Assembly: GCA_023251215.1 (NCBI GenBank)
Contig: JAHEZF010000031.1
Location: 1 to 11,349 of the forward strand
Direction of reading: 5' to 3'
DNA from: Sphingobacteriales bacterium
GTDB lineage: Bacteria; Bacteroidota; Bacteroidia; Chitinophagales; Chitinophagaceae
DNA: 11,349 nucleotides
The notes under the pieces were generated by a model. The model saw nothing but the letters and a program-made list of their open reading frames with translations, ran no database searches and was not told the origin of the DNA. Both the position numbers and the translations under genes were made by a program. This document shows, in pieces, positions 5,906 to 11,349 of this stretch (within the stretch, counting starts at the first letter, position 1; every line of letters starts with the position of its first letter).

Positions 5906-6759
5906 TGAAACTTTATTCTATCAATACCGGCTACTTCAAACTTGATGGCGGCGCCATGTTTGGTGTGGTGCCAAAAAGTATCTGGAATAAAATAAATCCT
6001 GCTGATGAAAACAATTTATCTTCCTGGGCACTGCGTTGTTTGCTGATTGAAGACGGGAACAGGTTAATACTGGTTGACAATGGCAACGGCGATAAACAGG
6101 ATGCAAAATTTTTCAGCCATTATCATCTTCATGGAGATGATACCCTGGATAAGTCGCTGGCCAAATATGGTTTTCACCGGGATGATATCACCGATGCATT
6201 TCTTACTCATCTTCACTTTGACCATTGCGGAGGTTCTATTATTCGCCAGGGAGATAAGTTGGTTCCGGCATTTAAAAATGCAACGTACTGGAGCAATGAA
6301 GTGCATTGGCAAACAGCTACTGTACCTAATGACAGAGAAAAAGCCTCCTTTCTGAAAGAAAACATTTTGCCAATAAAGGAAAGCGGAAGGTTGAAGTTTA
6401 TTGATGTTCCTGAAGATGGCATTACCACGGAGACACGGATAAGCACGGAAATAAAAATAAGGTTTGTTTATGGTCATACCGATGCGATGATGCTGCCACA
6501 GATAAACTATAATGGTAAAACAATTGTGTACATGGCCGACCTGCTTCCATCAGCCGGGCATATTCCCCTTCCCTATGTAATGGCGTATGATATGTTCCCT
6601 CTTACAACACTTAATGAAAAGAAATCTTTTCTGAAAGAAGCTATCGAAGGAGATTATATTCTTTTCTTTGAACATGACCCGCAGTTTGAATGCTGCAACC
6701 TGCAACAATCAGAAAGAGGGATAAGAGCAAAGGACTTTTTCAAACTATCTGAAATCTAA
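5905..6759 (+). CDS. MBL-fold metallo-hydrolase
   Basis: A 284-residue metallo-beta-lactamase-fold hydrolase, probably cytoplasmic since no signal peptide is visible. The full metal site can be read: THLHFDH (His102, His104, Asp106, His107), His191 in GHTDAM, Asp212 in YMADLLPSAGHI and His257 in FFEHD, a two-metal arrangement. The N-terminus (LYSINTGYFKLDGGAMFGVVP) and RCLLIEDGNRLILVDNGNG resemble the lactonase/hydrolase subgroup that includes AHL lactonases; the actual substrate cannot be told. The start is GTG at 5905, whose G is the last base of the upstream TAG stop (ATAGTG), indicating translational coupling to the transporter and perhaps a joint role. Residues about 174-184 (TTETRISTEIK) are encoded by a CACGGA repeat. 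It ends 15 bases before a perfect palindrome shared with the convergent DUF3108 gene. Confidence 0.9.
   Translation: MKLYSINTGYFKLDGGAMFGVVPKSIWNKINPADENNLSSWALRCLLIEDGNRLILVDNGNGDKQDAKFFSHYHLHGDDTLDKSLAKYGFHRDDITDAFLTHLHFDHCGGSIIRQGDKLVPAFKNATYWSNEVHWQTATVPNDREKASFLKENILPIKESGRLKFIDVPEDGITTETRISTEIKIRFVYGHTDAMMLPQINYNGKTIVYMADLLPSAGHIPLPYVMAYDMFPLTTLNEKKSFLKEAIEGDYILFFEHDPQFECCNLQQSERGIRAKDFFKLSEI
6426..6449 (+). repeat. CACGGA repeat translated inside the MBL gene
   Basis: CACGGAGA, CACGGATAAG and CACGGAAA follow each other directly. In frame they contribute to TTETRISTEIK, between the FIDVPEDG and FVYGHTDAM strands, a likely surface loop. CACGGAG-type strings are familiar to me as interspersed intergenic repeats in this phylum (memory, unverified). 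Confidence 0.5.
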
Positions 6760-6773
6760 AACCCCTCCTTCGG

Positions 6774-6791
6774 TCCCGATAGCTATCGGGA
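6774..6791. repeat. 18-base perfect palindrome between convergent MBL and DUF3108 genes
   Basis: TCCCGATAGCTATCGGGA lies in the 44-base gap between two convergent stop codons, flanked by CCTCCTTCGG on the left and TGGCGAGG on the right. It could form a bidirectional terminator hairpin, but T-runs are poor, so termination is uncertain. It belongs to the same family as 3275-3292 and 9602-9619. Confidence 0.85.
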
Positions 6792-6803
6792 TGGCGAGGC
6801 TGT

Positions 6804-7610
6804 TTAACGTTTCCGAATCAATGAGGTTAGCGGATAACGAAGATTTTCATAGCTCATCATATCTATTTTTACTTTGCCTACTACCAGCGGGCTTTCCACC
6901 CGCACAGGAATATGATTGGGATCATCGGTAACCCATACGGTCATTTTTTCACCTCCTTCAAAGATCTGTCCTTTCAGCAAAAGGGGTTTTATTTTCAGAG
7001 CATTGAATTTCCCATATCTCGTTTTAATGACTTCCTTTCCCAGATACCGGATATACATGTTGTACACTTCATTATCAAGAAACATGGAAAAAGGGATTTT
7101 ATCGTCGGGTTTTAATTTTGAAAAATCAATATTGCGGGCATAGTACATGGCGCTGACAACATCCTGCACACAAGCGGGCACTTTAAAAACTCCATCGGTT
7201 GTTACAGCCGTATTTGCCATTTTATTGAAAGTGATATTCTGGTATTTTTTATACCCGCCTTCATTCACATTGCGGATAAACTTCAATGGCTGAAATGTGG
7301 CTGTATCAATGTACGTTTCATATTTATCCCTCACTTTGTAAATCCAGTCGTAAGAAGGATTAGTTCTTCCTTCGCCGGTCATATGATAAACAGAACGATT
7401 ATTAAATGTTTCCAGTGTACTGGTAAAGCTGGCATTGCCTGCATTTATATAAATGCCCGCCACGGCATAATACACAGTGAAAGTAACTTCTTCGCTAACA
7501 TTAAATGATATATTATGAATGCCGCAAAAGTTATCGGAGAGTGTCTGAGTATTTCCGGAAAAACATAGCACTACATTAGCCAGAGGTAGGATCAGGTTAA
7601 GTATTTTCAT
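6804..7610 (-). CDS. DUF3108 domain-containing exported protein
   Basis: A 268-residue protein with a hydrophobic signal peptide (MKILNLILPLANVVLCFSG, cleavage probably near residue 20). Cys16 lacks a good lipobox, so export rather than lipidation is more likely. The body matches the DUF3108 pattern: EEVTFTVYYAVAGIYINAGNASF near the N-terminus, a YDWIYKVRDKYETYID segment, GVFKVPACVQDVVSAMYYARNIDF in the middle, and GGEKMTVWVTDDPNHIPVRVES near the end. DUF3108 proteins are predicted periplasmic beta-rich proteins of unknown function. It overlaps the end of the upstream flippase-like gene by 14 bases, so the two are translationally coupled and may act together at the envelope. The ATG at 7610 was chosen because it opens directly on the signal peptide. 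Confidence 0.87.
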   Translation of the reverse strand: MKILNLILPLANVVLCFSGNTQTLSDNFCGIHNISFNVSEEVTFTVYYAVAGIYINAGNASFTSTLETFNNRSVYHMTGEGRTNPSYDWIYKVRDKYETYIDTATFQPLKFIRNVNEGGYKKYQNITFNKMANTAVTTDGVFKVPACVQDVVSAMYYARNIDFSKLKPDDKIPFSMFLDNEVYNMYIRYLGKEVIKTRYGKFNALKIKPLLLKGQIFEGGEKMTVWVTDDPNHIPVRVESPLVVGKVKIDMMSYENLRYPLTSLIRKR

Positions 7611-8595
7611 TTTTATTGGTAAAGATTTTTTTAATACTCAAAATTAACAAGCTGCCTGCAACCGCCGGTATAATCAGGTTCACAAACCATATTGTTACTG
7701 TTGTCATCCAGATACCCAGCCCATTGGCGCTGAACAAACCTACCAGTCTAAGTCCTATTTCGCCCCGCAAACCCAATTCGGCAATGGCAAACGTAGGTAT
7801 GACAGCCAGTATCAAAAAAGAAACACTCACCGTCCAGAAAGCCTGCCACCATAAAACCTGAACATCAAATAAACGGAACAGCAGGTAATATTGTATTATA
7901 AAAACAATAAACCTTGCTGCTGATAATAACAATAACTGAAGTAACAGTGTTATATTAAAATGATCGAGAGCCTTGACCAGGTAAGTGTAGCGGCTGCTTC
8001 CCGGCAAGCGGTCAACCCATTTTGTTAACCATGATAAATGAAAATAAATGAGTGTTAAAATCAGCAGCGTTGCCATTACAGCATATAATATTACCTCGAG
8101 CCAGATTGAAGAAACAATTTGACCGGTTTCGATTTTTCGTAATAAAATAATAAATCCTATGCAGCCCATCAGTAAGGTAATGATCAACTGGCTCATGCTG
8201 CCTACGATGGTTATGGAAATCGTTTTTAACCGGTTGCCCTCATTCATGTATAATACCCTGCCCAGGTATTCACCTACCCTGTTGGGAGTGCTTACCGAAA
8301 AGGATACTCCTGATAAAACGGCTTTGAATGCTTTTATAAAACTAACCTGCTGAATTTGTTTTACAGATATTTTCCATTTGATGGCTTCAATAGACCAGTT
8401 AACAATCATCAGCAGAATGACAGCAGCAAGATTCCAGATCAACGGACTGCGAAATGATGACCGGATGCGCAGCCATGCTTTTTCCAGGTCGGGCTGATTT
8501 TTTATTTCCCGGTAAATAAACCATGATAACCATAAAAACAAAACAGGTCCAAGGAAGTAGTTGATGAAGATTTTGATATTTCGGTTCAGCTTCAT
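7597..8595 (-). CDS. Lysylphosphatidylglycerol synthase TM-region / flippase-like membrane protein (UPF0104 type)
   Basis: A 332-residue polytopic membrane protein with about eight hydrophobic segments. It fits the LPG_synthase_TM/UPF0104 family, whose members are the membrane part of MprF-like proteins or stand-alone putative lipid flippases. Recognisable parts are the N-terminal FLWLSWFIYREI helix, LSGVSFSVSTPNRVGEYLGRVLYM with the family's charged NRxGE signature, and FLILAVIPTFAIAELGLRGEIGL near the end. No aminoacyl-transferase domain follows, so lipid lysylation is not expected. The substrate is unknown. The start was placed at ATG 8595 (MKLNRNIKIF); the longer reading to 8664 would overlap conserved ruvC codons. 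It is divergent from ruvC with only about 25 bases between starts and is followed by DUF3108 with a 14-base overlap. Confidence 0.85.
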   Translation of the reverse strand: MKLNRNIKIFINYFLGPVLFLWLSWFIYREIKNQPDLEKAWLRIRSSFRSPLIWNLAAVILLMIVNWSIEAIKWKISVKQIQQVSFIKAFKAVLSGVSFSVSTPNRVGEYLGRVLYMNEGNRLKTISITIVGSMSQLIITLLMGCIGFIILLRKIETGQIVSSIWLEVILYAVMATLLILTLIYFHLSWLTKWVDRLPGSSRYTYLVKALDHFNITLLLQLLLLSAARFIVFIIQYYLLFRLFDVQVLWWQAFWTVSVSFLILAVIPTFAIAELGLRGEIGLRLVGLFSANGLGIWMTTVTIWFVNLIIPAVAGSLLILSIKKIFTNKNENT

Positions 8596-8603
8596 TAATC
8601 TTG
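8572..8603 (+). promoter_or_regulatory. Possible ruvC promoter overlapping the start of the divergent membrane-protein gene
   Basis: TTTG at 8572-8575 and TAATCTTG at 8596-8603 (one mismatch to TAnnTTTG) are separated by 20 bases, close to the Bacteroidota -33/-7 arrangement. The -7 element abuts the start codon of the leftward gene at 8595. If used, transcription would begin near 8610 and ruvC could not start at the upstream TTG/ATG. Confidence 0.35.
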
Positions 8604-8620
8604 TAAAAATACATTGCCGT

Positions 8621-9187
8621 CTGCAAAAGCCTGTTAAAATAATCCTTGGCATCGACCCCGGCACATTAATAATGGGCTATGGTTTAATTGCTGTAAAAGG
8701 CAATGAAATATCACTGTTGGAATGGGGAGTATTAAAACCCGGAAAAGTAAAAGACAGTTACAAAAAATTACAACTGATATTTAATACTGTCAGCGGATTG
8801 ATTACAAAATACAAGCCGGATGCATTTGCCATTGAGGCTCCATTTTTTGGAAAAAATGTACAAAGCATGCTGAAGCTGGGAAGAGCACAGGGTGTGGCTA
8901 TTGCTGCAGCCATGCGGCATGGCCTGGAAGTAACTGAGTATTCTCCTAAAAAAGTAAAACAATCCATTACCGGAAATGGCAATGCAGCAAAAGAACAGGT
9001 CTGGAAAATGCTGCAAACATTATTATCATTCAAAGAAAGCCCTGAACATTACGATGCCACCGATGCATTAGCAGTGGCTATCTGCCATTATTTTCAAACC
9101 AATTCAGTATTGGGAAAAGTTTCCAAAGGATTAAAAGGCTGGGATGATTTTGTAAAAAAGAATCCGCAGCGAATCACAAAAAAATAA
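8621..9187 (+). CDS. ruvC: Holliday junction resolvase RuvC
   Basis: RuvC is the dimeric nuclease that cuts Holliday junctions symmetrically, working with RuvAB during recombinational repair. All four catalytic acids are present. With Q2 counted from a start at 8621, they are Asp12 in ILGIDPGT, Glu72 in FAIEAPFFGKN, and Asp145/Asp148 in HYDATDALAVAICHY. SMLKLGRAQGVAIAAAM and EYSPKKVKQSITGNGNAAKEQV are also typical. The open frame extends to TTG 8561 and ATG 8564, but those codons overlap the divergent gene and add 19-20 unfamiliar residues. Family members usually have about six residues before IILGIDPGT, which points to the CTG at 8621, a non-standard start. The start is therefore uncertain (8564 is the nearest ATG); the rest is not. 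The TAA stop abuts the stop of the convergent HIT gene with no spacer. Confidence 0.93.
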   Translation: MQKPVKIILGIDPGTLIMGYGLIAVKGNEISLLEWGVLKPGKVKDSYKKLQLIFNTVSGLITKYKPDAFAIEAPFFGKNVQSMLKLGRAQGVAIAAAMRHGLEVTEYSPKKVKQSITGNGNAAKEQVWKMLQTLLSFKESPEHYDATDALAVAICHYFQTNSVLGKVSKGLKGWDDFVKKNPQRITKK

Positions 9188-9577
9188 TTACAGGTTTGCC
9201 AGAATCTTTTCCTGTGCTTTTTTCAAACTCTCTGCTGATGCTTGTGATTTGTGTTGTGTAAAGTTTAAATCGTTGGATGAATTGATGGGAACAAGATGCA
9301 AATGTGCATGGGGAACTTCCAGGCCAATTACACTTATCCCGCAACGGTTGCATTTAAAAGTTTTCTCAATCGCTTTTGCTATGGGCTGTGCAAATACCAG
9401 CATTTCTTTTAAATATTCCTGCGGCAGATCGAACAGGTTGTCCACTTCGGTTTTGGGAACTATCAAAACATGACCCTCCCGTAAAGGGAAAATGTCGAGA
9501 AAAGCAAAGAACTTTTCGTCCTCTGCAATTTTATAGCTGGGTATATCACCTGCTATGATTTTTGAAAATATTGTCAT
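9188..9577 (-). CDS. HIT family protein (histidine triad nucleotide-binding hydrolase)
   Basis: A 129-residue HIT-superfamily protein of the HinT-like branch, which hydrolyses purine nucleoside phosphoramidates or related nucleotide conjugates in the cytoplasm. The N-terminus TIFSKIIAGDIPSYKIAED and the segment AFLDIFPLREGHVLIVPK (25-42) are standard. The active-site triad HAHLHL is at His90, His92 and His94. The start at 9577 was preferred over ATG 9658, because the extra 27 residues have no family counterpart and are partly encoded by a palindrome (9602-9619). The gene lies downstream of greA on the same strand, a pairing I recall as common in Bacteroidota, though a hairpin lies between them. 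Cys76 and Cys79 form a CNRC pair that may bind metal in some HIT proteins, but the other ligands are not evident here. Confidence 0.93.
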   Translation of the reverse strand: MTIFSKIIAGDIPSYKIAEDEKFFAFLDIFPLREGHVLIVPKTEVDNLFDLPQEYLKEMLVFAQPIAKAIEKTFKCNRCGISVIGLEVPHAHLHLVPINSSNDLNFTQHKSQASAESLKKAQEKILANL

Positions 9578-9601
9578 ACCACTAAAGATTTTTGATTTTA
9601 G

Positions 9602-9619
9602 TCCCGATAACCATCGGGA
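9602..9619. repeat. Palindrome TCCCGAT-ATCGGGA upstream of the HIT gene
   Basis: TCCCGATAACCATCGGGA has seven-base arms around a four-base centre. It lies in the leader of the HIT gene, 25 bases before its ATG, so it could form a hairpin in that mRNA. It is the third member of the family seen at 3275-3292 and 6774-6791, with a diverged centre. Confidence 0.8.
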
Positions 9620-9693
9620 TAAGATTGCAGATTTAATATATCGCAGTCTCTGATTCACCCCGCAAATTTACAATTGGTAAGGAGTAATTGTAA

Positions 9694-9727
9694 TAAAAAA
9701 GCTCCGTAATATACAGAGCCTTTATTA
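9694..9727 (-). terminator. Possible terminator or attenuator between greA and the HIT gene
   Basis: On the minus strand, GGCTCTGTATATTACGGAGC is followed by TTTTTTATTA. The paired core is short (GCTC/GAGC, perhaps extended by A-T pairs), and the structure is nearly symmetric. It lies 21 bases after the greA stop. Partial read-through into HIT is possible. Confidence 0.5.
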
Positions 9728-9747
9728 GTTTAAGCAATTATCATCTA

Positions 9748-10221
9748 TTATGCAGTGATCTTCTCAATTTTAAATTTCATTACCCCCGCAGGTGCCTGTA
9801 CTTCGGCGGTATCACCCACTTGTTTTCCCAGTATCCCTTTACCAATAGGTGAAGTAACAGAGATTTTTCCTGATTTCAGATCGGCTTCTTTTTCACTAAC
9901 TATCTTGTACGTTACCTGTTTTTGGGTACCGAGGTTGGTTAGTGTAACTTTTGTAAGAATAGATACTTTGCTGGTATCAATGTTTGATTCGTCAATCACC
10001 CTTGCATTAACCAGTTGTGTTTCCAGCAATGCTATCTTAGCTTCCAGCAGGCCCTGTATTTCTTTAGCGGCATCATATTCTGCATTTTCTTTCAGGTCGC
10101 CTTTATCCCGTGCATCTGCAATAGCCCGGCTGGCTGCCGGCCGGTCTACCGTCTTCATCCGTTGCAGGTCCAGCTTCATCTGCTGCAACGTTTCTTTGGT
10201 TATATATTGAATATCATTCAT
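9748..10221 (-). CDS. greA: Transcription elongation factor GreA
   Basis: GreA inserts an N-terminal coiled coil into the RNA polymerase secondary channel and stimulates cleavage of backtracked RNA, rescuing stalled elongation. The 157-residue length is standard. The coiled-coil domain spans about 1-75 and carries the signature DARDKGDLKENAEYDAAKE (36-54), with the acidic tip residues Asp42 and Glu45 that act at the polymerase active site. The C-terminal FKBP-like domain includes VTYKIVSEKEADLKSGKISVTSPIGKGILGKQVGDTAEVQAPAG, with the conserved SPIGKGILGK strand-loop. ATG at 10221 opens on the usual N-terminus. A strong terminator just upstream ends the preceding lipoprotein transcript, so greA has its own promoter, which I could not locate with confidence. 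Confidence 0.96.
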   Translation of the reverse strand: MNDIQYITKETLQQMKLDLQRMKTVDRPAASRAIADARDKGDLKENAEYDAAKEIQGLLEAKIALLETQLVNARVIDESNIDTSKVSILTKVTLTNLGTQKQVTYKIVSEKEADLKSGKISVTSPIGKGILGKQVGDTAEVQAPAGVMKFKIEKITA

Positions 10222-10240
10222 AACTCATCTACTTGGCTGA

Positions 10241-10284
10241 AAAAGAAAAAAATAACAACGCCTCAGTTGGGTGCTGAAGCGTTG
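10241..10284 (-). terminator. Rho-independent terminator of the SnoaL-like lipoprotein gene
   Basis: On the minus strand, an 11-base stem CAACGCTTCAG / CTGAGGCGTTG (one G-T wobble) with a seven-base loop is followed by TTATTTTTTTTC. It lies 67 bases beyond the lipoprotein stop and only 34 bases before the greA start. A weaker hairpin, ACCAGT / ACTGGT at 10323-10343, stands closer to the stop and is followed by TTTTTT only in the plus direction. Confidence 0.82.
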
Positions 10285-10351
10285 CAGTATTGAAGACAAA
10301 GATAGAAAAAATTCGGGAAAATACCAGTCCCGCAAAAACTGGTTTTTTCTA

Positions 10352-10924
10352 TTACTTATTCTTTGGAGCCGGGGGTGGCGGCATCAATTTCTGCTCATAT
10401 TGAAAAAACTGATCGAATTTTCCATCTTTATTTACACGCCATACCTCGTGCAGGCCCGATGAATCTGTAACCCCGTTTTTGTCAGTTCGTATTTCAACTC
10501 CCCATATCAACACCCAATCTTCATTTTTTTCTGTCGCATGCAGGGGGAGCCATGCATCTAGTTCAGAGTGAAGTTGCGGATAAGCAGCTCTCATTGAATT
10601 GCCTGCTGCAAGAAAACTATCAACCGGAAGTTTCATATGCGTATTATCAGCAAGGAACATTTCTACTGTATCCGCAAAATAAGGCTTTGCATCATTGAGC
10701 TTATTGTTATCCCATGCCTTCCAGACCATAAGCAGGTTTTGTGCGTTTTCATCCTTTCCCATGCTGAACTGGGAAGAATACCTTGGGGTGTAAGGATAGG
10801 TTACAGATGAAGATTCTTTTTTCCCATCCTTATTGTCGCCAGACATTTTATCGTCTGTTTTCTTTTCATTGTTGCAGGCAATCAGCATTGCCAATGCAAC
10901 GAAAGCAATTGGTAAGTGTTTCAT
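10352..10924 (-). CDS. Putative lipoprotein, possibly with an NTF2/SnoaL-like domain
   Basis: A 190-residue protein with a clear lipoprotein signal, MKHLPIAFVALAMLIAC (lipobox LIAC, Cys17). A hydrophilic, Lys/Asp/Ser-rich linker (18-45) follows, then a compact domain. That domain has the feel of an NTF2/SnoaL-like fold: helix QNLLMVWKAWDNNKLNDAKPYF, strand ADTVEMFLADNTHMKL, helix VDSFLAAGNSMRAAYPQLHSEL, and then strands DWVLIWGVEIRTDKNG and LHEVWRVNKDGKFDQFFQYEQ. This is the order seen in DUF4440/SnoaL proteins, but the assignment rests on pattern only. The tail is proline-rich (PPPPAPKNK). It probably sits on the periplasmic face of a membrane. No partner or substrate is evident. A hairpin terminator follows, and 160 non-coding bases precede it. 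Confidence 0.85.
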   Translation of the reverse strand: MKHLPIAFVALAMLIACNNEKKTDDKMSGDNKDGKKESSSVTYPYTPRYSSQFSMGKDENAQNLLMVWKAWDNNKLNDAKPYFADTVEMFLADNTHMKLPVDSFLAAGNSMRAAYPQLHSELDAWLPLHATEKNEDWVLIWGVEIRTDKNGVTDSSGLHEVWRVNKDGKFDQFFQYEQKLMPPPPAPKNK

Positions 10925-11084
10925 GTTTGGTTGTTTTTATTTTTAAATAATATTCGTTTTCTCAGCAGGATGGTAAACTATTGTGTCAGGATCAAAGGGT
11001 GAACGTATAGGGTAGCCAAGGTAAGAAAGAATGAATATATATCAATCATTAAATGTAATTTTTATAACTATCCTGTAAAGAATT
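10925..11084. other. Intergenic gap with no recognised element
   Basis: An A/T-rich 160-base gap upstream of the lipoprotein start and downstream of the dehydrogenase stop. Both flanking genes read leftwards. I saw no good TAnnTTTG/TTTG pair, hairpin with T-run, repeat or small gene in it. Confidence 0.4.
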
Positions 11085-11349
11085 TCAGGCCAATCCCAAC
11101 TTTTCAAGCAGCACTTTTGCCATTTTAAAAAAGGCTTCGTGACTGTACCCGGCAATATGCGGGGTAATGATGACATTGGGCTGAGCCAGCAACCAATCCA
11201 TTATTTCTTTTTCCTGTGCTGTATATGTGGCCGGGTTTTCATTCTCCAGGACATCCAGGCCGGCCCCGGCTATTTTATTTTGTTGCAGTGCATTTATTAA
11301 TTCTCCAAGGTTCACCACTTTACCTCTTGATGTATTCAAAAAATACGGC
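11085..11349 (-). CDS. D-isomer-specific 2-hydroxyacid dehydrogenase, C-terminal part (continues beyond window end)
   Basis: The last 87 residues of an NAD(P)-dependent 2-hydroxyacid dehydrogenase, a family that includes SerA and PdxB. The open frame runs through the window edge (PYF precedes the first visible Met), so the true start is outside. Visible landmarks are [17 protein letters not shown] at the end of the nucleotide-binding domain, [11 protein letters not shown] with the glutamate that assists the catalytic histidine, and [16 protein letters not shown] with that histidine in PHIAG. No ACT domain follows, since the protein ends soon after (LLEKLGLA), so it is not a long SerA. The GYSHEAF ending recalls the PdxB/short-chain subgroup, but the substrate cannot be assigned from this fragment. 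Confidence 0.92.
   Translation of the reverse strand, partial: PYFLNTSRGKVVNLGELINALQQNKIAGAGLDVLENENPATYTAQEKEIMDWLLAQPNVIITPHIAGYSHEAFFKMAKVLLEKLGLA

Noticed and set aside
8596..8664. N-terminal extension of the flippase-like protein to ATG 8664
   Set aside because: It would overlap the conserved RuvC IILGIDPGT codons and add a polar segment (with two Cys) not expected before the first membrane helix.
9578..9658. N-terminal extension of the HIT protein to ATG 9658
   Set aside because: The 27 extra residues are partly encoded by a palindrome and have no HIT-family counterpart. ATG 9577 gives the standard N-terminus.
9755..10210. Plus-strand open frame of 151 codons opposite greA
   Set aside because: Exact antisense of GreA, whose identity is certain. 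The translation is Ser/Cys-rich low-information sequence.
10323..10343. Terminator directly behind the SnoaL-like lipoprotein gene
   Set aside because: The six-base stem has a T-run only in the plus direction, where no gene ends. The stronger hairpin at 10241-10284 fits the minus-strand transcript better.

Overview
The window looks like chromosomal DNA from a member of the Bacteroidota, most likely near the Chitinophagaceae (family level is an inference). The evidence is a LeuS of the HVGHP type, the ftsX - DUF3098 - uppP neighbourhood, A-rich leaders instead of strong Shine-Dalgarno sites, a TAnnTTTG-type promoter element, and many short lipoproteins. Most genes are housekeeping genes. No rRNA, tRNA, CRISPR array or phage module is visible.

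Layout, left to right. The N-terminal 535 codons of leuS run leftwards off the window edge (1-1605, minus). Divergent from it is a rightward block: ftsX, a DUF3098 membrane protein, uppP (undecaprenyl-diphosphate phosphatase), a small lipoprotein with a terminator behind it, a UMF1/Atg22-type MFS transporter, and a metallo-beta-lactamase-fold hydrolase that overlaps the transporter by one base. Facing this block is a leftward pair: an LPG-synthase/flippase-like membrane protein and a DUF3108 protein. ruvC is divergent from that pair. ruvC converges, stop codon against stop codon, on a leftward series: a 2-hydroxyacid dehydrogenase (cut by the window end), a lipoprotein with a possible NTF2/SnoaL-like domain, greA, and a HIT-family protein.

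The most unusual feature lies inside leuS. A 471-base unit (about 251-721) with 28-30 base terminal inverted repeats, each holding a 17-base GC-rich near-palindrome, interrupts the start of the CP1 editing domain. It encodes a complete DUF559 (Vsr-like, PD-(D/E)XK superfamily) nuclease domain in the leuS reading frame. There is no stop, no internal Met and no intein splice motif, so the nuclease appears to be made as part of the synthetase.

A broader theme follows. At least four other coding sites (a second one in leuS, then uppP, the MFS gene and the MBL gene) carry short repeat-like or palindromic DNA translated in frame at probable surface loops. Related palindromes and inverted repeats occupy the gaps between genes. 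The pattern resembles Rickettsia palindromic elements or REP/REPIN systems. Whether the DUF559 nuclease helps spread such repeats is a hypothesis.
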